A stretch of DNA of 64,000 nucleotides from Biomphalaria glabrata (taxonomy: Eukaryota > Mollusca > Gastropoda > Planorbidae): assembly GCF_947242115.1 (NCBI RefSeq), contig NC_074728.1, forward strand, positions 23,143,542 to 23,207,541. The letters are read 5' to 3'. Position numbers and translations under genes: made by a program. Shown here one piece after another: positions 63,259 to 64,000 of the stretch. Within the stretch, counting starts at the first letter, position 1; every line of letters starts with the position of its first letter. The notes beneath the pieces are model-generated. The model made no database searches. It had not been told where the DNA came from and saw nothing but the letters and a program-made list of their open reading frames with translations.

Positions 63259-63486
63259 TGATTCCTATGTGTGTAAAATAAATTACAACTTTTATTCTAA
63301 AAATTGTGATGTTACTGTGGCTGGACTGTAGTGGTCCCTTTATAACTATTATTACTAGAATATCTTGTTGTTTTTTGTTTGATATCAATGTGTTTGTTTT
63401 ATTTTACAGCTAAAAATAGCATACCGTCAGCATATTGGCTATTGCTGCTAATAATACCGGTATCACTCCTGCTCGTTTTGAGGTAA
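30207..63486 (+). CDS. IgGFc-MopE-TSP1-TSP1-EGF membrane protein (23 exons, at least 766 aa)
   Basis: Twenty-three exons join with matching phase at all 22 introns. Order: signal peptide (1-15), an IgGFc-binding-protein N-terminal-type region (about 15-454), two Asp-rich MopE-like motifs (455-500), TSP1 (500-557), Ser/Thr-rich linker (557-603), second TSP1 (603-665), 8-Cys EGF-like module (665-710), 6-Cys module (710-743) and a hydrophobic helix (about 750-766). If read straight through the last donor the frame closes at AGG TAA (63484-63486) as a 767-residue protein with almost no cytoplasmic tail. By analogy with the minus-strand paralog, splicing from the AG|GTAACT donor after 63482 into a tail exon beyond 64000 is more likely. 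In vertebrates the IgGFc N-terminal domain is found in the mucin-like FCGBP; in molluscs it is common in secreted and surface proteins. A surface recognition or adhesion role is inferred. The introns are packed with transposons. Confidence 0.87.
30265..30600. repeat. degenerate CTAGAT/TTCTAGCTGGT minisatellite
   Basis: About a dozen loose units of 23-25 bp (GATCTAGGATTCTAGCTGGT). It starts just past the exon 1 donor of the IgGFc gene. Confidence 0.85.
30752..30861 (+). CDS. IgGFc gene, exon 2: start of IgGFc region
   Basis: TTTTCAG acceptor; encodes TGDVYGQVFVIAFPHFTTW and then LSLYTLAHYEIK. G-x2-F-x-x-AF is the usual opening strand of IgGFc-binding N-terminal domains. It ends in phase 0 at AAG|GTAGTG. 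Confidence 0.85.
30905..30993. repeat. (TC)n(TA)n compound microsatellite
   Basis: TCTC run followed directly by a long TATA run, in intron 2 of the IgGFc gene. Confidence 0.95.
31007..31750 (+). mobile_element. LTR-type fossil (probable LTR), broken
   Basis: Begins TGTGACAAGAGGGACAAT and includes an internal TGTAAATAAACTCC poly(A)-like signal. It is shared over about 400 bases with 43985-44400, where Gypsy-like coding remnants follow. No intact coding region. Confidence 0.45.
32270..32495 (+). mobile_element. LINE 3' end (family L-a)
   Basis: GCTCGCAAGGGCCTTCCTTC through GGTCCAACAGACTAAG; broken frame. In intron 2 of the IgGFc gene, about 220 bases before exon 3. Confidence 0.65.
32713..32810 (+). 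CDS. IgGFc gene, exon 3
   Basis: Encodes VNVTLNWNKDNLTSALVV and continues to LAEEK. VNVT extends the strand begun in exon 2 and carries a glycosylation sequon. Phase 0 in and phase 2 out (AG+G = Arg) link exons 2 and 4. Donor is AAAAAG|GTAACT. Confidence 0.82.
32830..33035. repeat. pyrimidine-rich (TC)n tract
   Basis: TCTCTC runs with scattered TTT and TGT; starts about 20 bases after exon 3. Confidence 0.9.
33060..33705 (-). mobile_element. LINE with RNase H domain, decayed C-terminal part
   Basis: Minus strand shows QWKPSHVGVTDDTIADSLAH (RNase H W-x-PSHVG...AD-x-LA), then RTGHCFVGS and a Cys/His knuckle around EEETVHHILFDCTCLADLRL. This fits I/Jockey-group LINEs. Confidence 0.75.
34033..34315 (+). 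mobile_element. SINE-A, reference copy
   Basis: Defines the family: tRNA-like head GGCGCGGTGGCTGAGTGGTA with A box, B box GGTTCGAATCC, conserved body GGGCGCCCCTGAGTCCACCC and GTAAAGGCGGTTGGTC, and tail GAAAGGGGAACTTTACTTTT. About fifteen copies occur in both orientations. The head resembles class II tRNAs (Ser/Leu type); none is a functional tRNA gene. Confidence 0.85.
34573..35014 (+). mobile_element. hAT-like element, M2-related
   Basis: CAGTGGCGTAGCAAGG at the left and TACTACGCCATTG at the right; imperfect 8-bp flanks CTAGAAGA/CTAAGAGA. Body carries repeated GTGGGCCCGGGTTCAT-type words. Confidence 0.6.
35325..35480 (+). CDS. IgGFc gene, exon 4
   Basis: A 156-bp exon with DVYRLASSEKFTLTVYVTSN and ALPCEGWGTRYFTHTV. 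The ALP...GT-x-YF motif is characteristic of the IgGFc N-terminal region. Acceptor CCTTCACAG, donor GTAAGA. Confidence 0.9.
35544..36103 (+). mobile_element. hAT non-autonomous element M3 (560 bp)
   Basis: CAGGGCCGGTCCTAAAG and CTTAAGGCCGGCCCTG ends with a perfect 8-bp duplication GTAGCTAG; in intron 4 of the IgGFc gene. Confidence 0.9.
36372..36752. repeat. 15/16-bp minisatellite, about 24 copies
   Basis: Units GGGGATGAAATGACCA and GGGGATGAAGTGACC alternate; the Ser/His/Pro-rich minus frames over it are artefacts. Confidence 0.93.
36817..36960 (+). CDS. IgGFc gene, exon 5
   Basis: Encodes KPLYVILVTQELNRVSVTF and then FQGMDYGNSDYLDVGLL. Phase 2 in, phase 2 out at AG|GTAGGG. A minisatellite ends about 65 bases before its acceptor. 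Confidence 0.88.
37550..38335 (+). mobile_element. hAT non-autonomous element M4 (786 bp)
   Basis: CAGTGGTTTCCAAACTT ... CTTTGGGAATCACTG, flanks GTCTAGAT/GTCTGGAT. Part of repeat R3 (CTCAGCTGCCTTGCAACTGT ... GATCCCAAACTGTAT) lies inside. Confidence 0.85.
38594..38643 (+). CDS. IgGFc gene, exon 6
   Basis: A 50-bp exon encoding YESYTVYLCNETKYYF, with one Cys and an NET sequon. Acceptor TTATTCTAG, donor GTAAGA. Confidence 0.82.
38795..39235. repeat. possible hAT-like relict (GGGCCGGCCC type)
   Basis: Starts AGGGCCGGCCCTAG and ends near AGCAAGCCCTGG; no clear target duplication. Confidence 0.35.
39423..39551 (+). CDS. IgGFc gene, exon 7
   Basis: Encodes ITAHNFPIGVITGFCPVSTG and then FPSCVEQTAIERIKLENFAM. 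I-x-V-I-x-G-x-C is typical of the family, where this strand precedes a disulfide pair. Donor GTACGG is acceptable but not strong. Confidence 0.87.
39850..40340. repeat. repeat R3 copy split by MITE M1
   Basis: CTCCGCTGCCTTGCGGCTAT ... GATCCCAAACTGTATCGGAT also occurs, reversed, at 43555-43960, and partly at 37850-38100. Family unknown. Confidence 0.55.
39927..40080 (+). mobile_element. hAT MITE M1, shortened
   Basis: Both M1 termini are present but the interior is shorter and the flanks no longer match. Confidence 0.75.
40966..41774 (+). mobile_element. hAT non-autonomous element M5 with nested SINE-B
   Basis: CAGTGATGCCCAACTTAA ... TCTGGGCATCACTG, flanks GTATAAAT/ATATAAAT. Related to 58376-59099. 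Confidence 0.85.
41256..41465 (-). mobile_element. SINE-B nested in hAT M5
   Basis: Body CGGGCAGAGTTGTGTTTACT and head read on the minus strand inside the older hAT. Confidence 0.7.
41878..42047 (+). CDS. IgGFc gene, exon 8
   Basis: Encodes EMLFPFQSFGTEFFIFWLDS and ends PYDVTPSKT. E-x-L-x-P...FGTEFF parallels the EQLPP...WG-x-x-F segment of the family. The phase-0 donor GTATGG (42048) is used because the nearby GTAAGC donor (42053) would put exon 9 out of frame. Confidence 0.82.
42265..42490 (+). mobile_element. SINE-B, reference copy
   Basis: Plus orientation with tail AGCGCTATATAAAAGCTA and (TAA)n. Body contains ACTGAGCGCCTAAAGGCAG. It lies in intron 8 of the IgGFc gene. Confidence 0.8.
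43111..43182 (+). mobile_element. 72-bp hAT-type mini-MITE
   Basis: CAGTGGCGTCACTAGG and CCTAGTGACGCCACTG are inverted repeats; flanks TTTCTACT/TTTCTACC. It is 49 bases upstream of exon 9 of the IgGFc gene. Confidence 0.85.
43232..43398 (+). CDS. IgGFc gene, exon 9
   Basis: Encodes VNMSSPAKILKSNNPIQVIF and ends TTLFLNAYYW. S-x-x-P-x-x-V matches the strand where these domains place the recurrent dkPi.vv segment. Acceptor TTTTTCAG, donor AG|GTATGT. Confidence 0.87.
43555..43960. repeat. repeat R3 copy
   Basis: Reverse of 39850-40340; starts about 155 bases after exon 9. Confidence 0.55.
43985..44770 (+). mobile_element. Gypsy-like LTR retrotransposon fossil, broken
   Basis: LTR-like part (43985-44400, as at 31007) is followed by gag-like charged sequence and an integrase-like fragment. 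Short, heavily rearranged and clearly non-functional. In intron 9 of the IgGFc gene. Confidence 0.5.
44926..45191 (-). mobile_element. SINE-A copy
   Basis: Nearly full length, minus orientation, directly after the Gypsy fossil. Confidence 0.8.
45610..45900 (+). mobile_element. LINE C-terminal fragment nested in hAT M6
   Basis: Resembles 59270-59500: AGCAGATAGCCTCTGAGAGA then AAGGCTTTGTCTGCATAAAC, which in better copies encodes a terminal zinc-finger tail. Confidence 0.5.
46372..46552 (+). mobile_element. MITE M2-like copy nested in hAT M6
   Basis: GTCGTAGCTAGGAATT ... CTAGCTACGCCACTG, flanks TGTACCTC/TGTGCCTC. Confidence 0.7.
47925..48630 (-). mobile_element. RNase-H LINE fragment split by a pyrimidine expansion
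   Basis: Sequences at 47925-48062 and 48518-48630 match the left and right of 33080-33360 (CTCGGACCTGTCGACGCGGA; CTGCACTATGCTATAATAG). Confidence 0.65.
48063..48517. repeat. (TCTTTCC)n/(TCTTTCCTC)n polypyrimidine tract, about 455 bp
   Basis: Pure C/T on the plus strand apart from one A near 48126; Lys/Arg/Glu- and Phe/Leu/Ser-rich frames are by-products. It ends about 275 bases before exon 10. Confidence 0.95.
48792..48896 (+). CDS. IgGFc gene, exon 10
   Basis: Encodes TPNSTMNLKYHFAVIVCRHQ and ends YLDRQLLK. Sequon NST. It is 5.4 kb from exon 9, across the most transposon-laden intron of the gene. Acceptor CATTCACAG, donor GTAGGT. Confidence 0.85.
49030..49219 (+). CDS. IgGFc gene, exon 11: end of the IgGFc region
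   Basis: The longest exon (190 bp), with SINSLRPGTHDLYANSSSKV and VGLYVYGVNELYGYMHPVG. The order PGTH...VGLYVYG...YGY is the classical closing strand of IgGFc-binding N-terminal domains. Donor GTATGT. Confidence 0.92.
49668..49910. repeat. 39-bp minisatellite, 6 copies
   Basis: TAGTAACTCAATGGGACATT then ACTTTAACATAAATTAGTC. Confidence 0.92.
50037..50308 (+). mobile_element. SINE-A, diverged
   Basis: Head GCTTGGCTTCCAAACCGAGA and tail ATCGCAAGACTTGATAG recognisable; box A degraded. Confidence 0.65.
50517..50601 (+). CDS. IgGFc gene, exon 12: MopE-like Asp-rich motif 1
   Basis: Encodes TCDKRMTKGDHIDNDCDQRV and then DEEVRDNI. The IDNDCD-x-RVDEE core matches the putative metal-binding MopE-type motif, which in molluscan proteins often links IgGFc and TSP1 domains. 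Donor GTAAGT. Confidence 0.9.
50648..50845 (-). mobile_element. hAT MITE M1, reverse
   Basis: Perfect duplication CTCTACAG; 46 bases after exon 12 of the IgGFc gene. Confidence 0.9.
51413..51463 (+). CDS. IgGFc gene, exon 13: MopE-like Asp-rich motif 2
   Basis: A 51-bp phase 1-1 exon encoding DNDMDGRVDEDLAFPSP, a second copy of the motif with Met in place of the usual Cys. Strong polypyrimidine acceptor; donor GTAAGT. Confidence 0.88.
51520..51757 (-). mobile_element. SINE-A copy
   Basis: Minus orientation, in intron 13. Confidence 0.75.
52146..52218 (+). CDS. IgGFc gene, exon 14: TSP1 module 1, first half
   Basis: Encodes NGSWGGWSEWMCADCDGS and then TTHRS. It has the W-x2-W-x2-W-x-C ladder. 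Leaves in phase 2 (AG+A = Arg), as every TSP1 first-half exon in this window does. Confidence 0.92.
52663..52760 (+). CDS. IgGFc gene, exon 15: TSP1 module 1, second half
   Basis: Encodes MCDNPAPVYTGYYCDGQNRE and ends EGNCSALCRN. C-x-NP-x-P-x-x-x-G-x-x-C-x-G is the standard TSP1 core. 98 bp, the same length as the minus-gene counterpart. Confidence 0.92.
52755..53010. repeat. local duplication in intron 15
   Basis: CTGTATCGCCCTGTAATGCA ... GTAGACCCAGTATCACAA occurs at 52797-52854 and again at 52945-53002, with LINE L-a-like sequence between. Confidence 0.75.
53320..53570 (+). mobile_element. LINE 3' end (family L-a)
   Basis: Encodes VPGRRRRGRQRKRWEDNIEE then WKGAVTG; CCAACGGTCATCAAACTAAG follows. 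Confidence 0.75.
54073..54144 (+). CDS. IgGFc gene, exon 16: Thr/Ser-rich linker
   Basis: Encodes ASLKATTTVTSLRFET and then ADPNKSST. It has no cysteines and is Thr/Ser-rich, compatible with an O-glycosylated spacer. Phase 1-1; acceptor TTTTGTCAG, donor GTCAGT. Confidence 0.75.
54190..54550 (+). repeat. LTR-like repeat R4, diverged fossil copy
   Basis: GTGTGTGTGTGTCTCTATGC ... GGGTAGAGTTGAGCGATTGG matches 28005-28200; the right end differs. Confidence 0.35.
54893..55144 (-). mobile_element. SINE-A copy
   Basis: Minus orientation, with B box ATTCGAGCCC-type degeneration; in intron 16. Confidence 0.78.
55780..56065 (+). mobile_element. LINE RT 3' portion
   Basis: Plus strand encodes FPYARANLYKCSFFPSAIRA then WNGLPELARKTSDLAEFRSL: the best copy of the family seen at 1495 and 4745. 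Confidence 0.75.
56116..56440. repeat. 108-bp tandem repeat, 3 copies
   Basis: GCTAAAGATATTTCTAATCG begins at 56116, 56224 and 56332; nearly identical units end about 50 bases before the 27-bp micro-exon. Confidence 0.92.
56491..56517 (+). CDS. IgGFc gene, exon 17: 27-bp micro-exon
   Basis: TTTTTGCAG acceptor and GTAAGT donor bracket 27 bases that fit phase 1-1 and encode VTVQGQITL. Including or skipping it keeps the frame. Confidence 0.6.
56518..57215. other. part of intron 17 without recognised element
   Basis: AT-rich; nothing beyond short A/T runs. Confidence 0.4.
57220..57468 (+). mobile_element. SINE-A copy
   Basis: Box A GGTGGCTGAGTGG intact, B box GGGTTTGAATCTC. Confidence 0.8.
57475..57785 (-). 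mobile_element. LINE ORF2 C-terminal fragment (RTE-like)
   Basis: Minus strand: YGAETWRTNTAALRKVPLAA near the start and TRQTLKCNPQGKRKRGRPGI before TWRHELEADI. The SYGAETW...NPQGKRKRGRP order is diagnostic for this LINE type. Confidence 0.78.
58266..58304 (+). CDS. IgGFc gene, exon 18: short linker exon
   Basis: 39 bp, phase 1-1, encoding SVTTSVYVRRTTP. It extends the Thr-rich linker and includes a dibasic RR. Acceptor AAATTCAG, donor GTACAT (moderate). Confidence 0.6.
58376..59099 (+). mobile_element. hAT non-autonomous element M5 (724 bp)
   Basis: CAGTGATACCCAACATAA ... TTTTGGGCATCACTG with perfect duplication TTCTAGAT; inner GCGGGCCGGATCTGGCCCGC palindrome near the right end. In intron 18. 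Confidence 0.92.
59152..59268. repeat. 21-bp minisatellite, 5-6 copies
   Basis: Unit TTTGATATAGAAATCGATACA; frames over it give (Y-I-K-C-I-D-F)n-type peptides without meaning. Confidence 0.92.
59270..59500 (+). mobile_element. LINE C-terminal fragment
   Basis: AGCAGCTGGCCTATGAAAGA ... CGGACAACGGCTTTGTCTGC ... GGGTTTACGTGGCCATGTGA resembles the terminal zinc-finger part of LINE ORF2 also seen at 45610-45900. Confidence 0.5.
59662..59746 (+). CDS. IgGFc gene, exon 19: TSP1 module 2, first half
   Basis: Encodes LFKDGVWSGWTDWECSLDC and ends MIRI. It is the closest relative of minus-gene exon 2 (same W ladder, C-x-L-x-C and R-M-[IL]-R). Phase 1 in, phase 2 out. Confidence 0.92.
59768..60052 (+). 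mobile_element. SINE-A copy
   Basis: Starts about 20 bases after exon 19; head partly degraded (GGTGCTGTGGCAGAACAG). Confidence 0.75.
60212..60483 (+). mobile_element. SINE-A copy
   Basis: Second of two in intron 19; ends about 70 bases before exon 20. Confidence 0.8.
60556..60656 (+). CDS. IgGFc gene, exon 20: TSP1 module 2, second half
   Basis: Encodes SCEVIFDLEPNTSLCVGQPV and ends GHCTSICPE. Four cysteines and an NTS sequon. Paralogous to minus-gene exon 3. Confidence 0.9.
60711..60888 (+). mobile_element. hAT MITE M2
   Basis: CAGTGGCGTAGCTAGG ... TTAGCTACGCCCCTG; flanks CTTAGACA/CTTAGGCA; starts 54 bases after exon 20. Confidence 0.85.
60960..61100 (+). mobile_element. LINE RT 3' fragment
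   Basis: CCATGGAACGGGTTGCCTGA matches the WNGLPE segment of 55780-56065. Confidence 0.6.
61180..61530. repeat. AT-rich interspersed repeat R5
   Basis: CTCCCACACCCATTCTCGGA then TTATTGATAATTAAATATTT. Related copies near 13650-13790, 15420-15560, 20200-20480, 24050-24190, 40500-40660, 51170-51330 and 62000-62180. Origin unclear. Confidence 0.6.
61682..61816 (+). CDS. IgGFc gene, exon 21: 8-Cys EGF/laminin-EGF-like module
   Basis: 135 bp, phase 1-1, with WGSNCAGQCEHCDPDCNK and CTVCRPGYHY. Eight cysteines at positions conserved in minus-gene exon 4. Donor GTGAGA. Confidence 0.93.
62353..62451 (+). CDS. IgGFc gene, exon 22: 6-Cys module
   Basis: 99 bp, phase 1-1, with CEKYTFGDMCRGNCIERC and GGEDCMERVLGIC. 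Cysteine spacing is identical to minus-gene exon 5. A 43-bp tandem array starts about 45 bases after its donor. Confidence 0.92.
62497..62865. repeat. 43-bp minisatellite, about 8 copies
   Basis: CATGCAAGACAACATAGGAC then ATGGAGCATATAATATTTATTTT, in intron 22. Confidence 0.94.
62903..63172 (-). mobile_element. SINE-A copy
   Basis: Minus orientation between the 43-bp array and an (AT)n tract. Confidence 0.78.
63202..63255. repeat. (AT)n microsatellite
   Basis: Uninterrupted AT run. Confidence 0.95.
63410..63486 (+). CDS. IgGFc gene, exon 23: transmembrane helix (last exon in window)
   Basis: Encodes PKNSIPSAYW then LLLLIIPVSLLLVLR. Coding sequence probably leaves at AG|GTAACT after 63482, because the homologous minus-gene exon splices at the same codon into a tail exon. 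Unspliced, AGG TAA stops at 63486, which would leave one basic residue after the helix (short-tail or GPI-signal-like). A nearby acceptor (63547) would give only one more codon before a stop. Confidence 0.85.
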
Positions 63487-63654
63487 CTCTGCCATTCTTC
63501 TTTTTTACAATTGTCTCCCTTACTCTCTTTTTTTTTCTTTTCTTTTAGGTTGTAAAAAAAAATCAAAAACTTTGGTGATAGATTTATTGGGCAGTAGTGG
63601 TAAAGATTAAATATTTTGATATCATCCACAAGATGGATTTCTATAAATCAAATA

Positions 63655-63790
63655 ATAACACAAAGCTGAAATGTTATTTAACGTTGGTTGGGCGAGTAAT
63701 AGAATATGCATCCTCCGTTGGGACCCCTTATCTCAAGAAAACATAAAAAAACTGGTACAGACACAAAATAGAGCAGTGATTATCCGCTTA
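63655..63790 (+). mobile_element. LINE RT fragment, decayed
   Basis: Plus strand retains WDPLSQENIKKLVQTQNRAV, the segment just upstream of the piece kept at 55780-56065. Confidence 0.55.
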
Positions 63791-64000
63791 TATAAAGTAC
63801 TCTAATACTATGCATAGGATTCACTACATCGTTTGAACCCTTAAAAATGTTATTTGTTTTACTAAAATTTACATATTGAAGCATTATTTTTTTTGTAAGA
63901 AGGAAAATGTAATTAATTGTACAAATTGTCTCTTTTTTTTATAATACGATACGTGCTTTTAGATATTAAGTATTTCTTAAAATTAATTAGTGCATTTTTA

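Noticed and set aside
1-64000. CRISPR arrays, bacterial operons or integrated prokaryotic DNA
   Set aside because: All tandem arrays lack unique spacers, and every supported gene is intron-split with eukaryotic splice sites.

Overview
This is a eukaryotic, AT-rich window that is dense in repeats. Its many short, phase-consistent exons, interspersed LINEs, tRNA-derived SINEs and hAT elements point to a mollusc, most likely a heterobranch or freshwater gastropod. That assignment is inference from repeat character and domain content, not a database match. There is no prokaryotic or organellar gene content. Long open frames inside tandem repeats are not genes. Two genes were assembled exon by exon by requiring GT-AG borders, matching codon phase and a CDS length divisible by three; a third gene is seen only at its 3' end. 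|| LEFT (1-11.8 kb): the minus strand carries the 3' terminal exon (2179-3092) of a trypsin-like (PA-clan) protease gene, possibly with one upstream exon at 4516-4694. The rest is LINE 3' ends, a hAT remnant, small MITEs, a 15-bp minisatellite and microsatellites. || MIDDLE-LEFT (11.8-28.9 kb): a complete minus-strand gene of seven coding exons (28918 down to 11940) encodes about 259 residues: signal peptide, one thrombospondin type-1 (TSP1) module, an 8-Cys EGF/laminin-EGF-like module, a 6-Cys module, a transmembrane helix, and a charged cytoplasmic tail ending in a possible PDZ ligand. Its second intron holds a 2-kb array of a 26-bp satellite with telomere-like TTAGGG patches. || MIDDLE-RIGHT (28.9-64 kb): starting 1.3 kb away in the opposite direction, a 23-exon plus-strand gene (30207 to at least 63482) encodes signal peptide, an IgGFc-binding-protein N-terminal-type region (about residues 15-454), a double MopE-like Asp-rich motif, TSP1, a Ser/Thr-rich linker, a second TSP1, the same 8-Cys and 6-Cys modules, and a transmembrane helix. 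Its cytoplasmic tail exon is probably past the right edge. || RELATION: the last five exons of the plus gene in this window are paralogous, exon for exon and phase for phase, to exons 2-6 of the minus gene. The extra block (exons 2-18) is flanked by phase-1 introns, so its gain or loss leaves the frame intact. The pair looks like a divergently transcribed set of cell-surface adhesion or recognition proteins. An immune or parasite-recognition role is only a hypothesis. || REPEATS: two tRNA-derived SINE families, several LINE families, at least twelve hAT-type non-autonomous elements with 8-bp target duplications, broken LTR-element fossils, and several minisatellites fill the introns.
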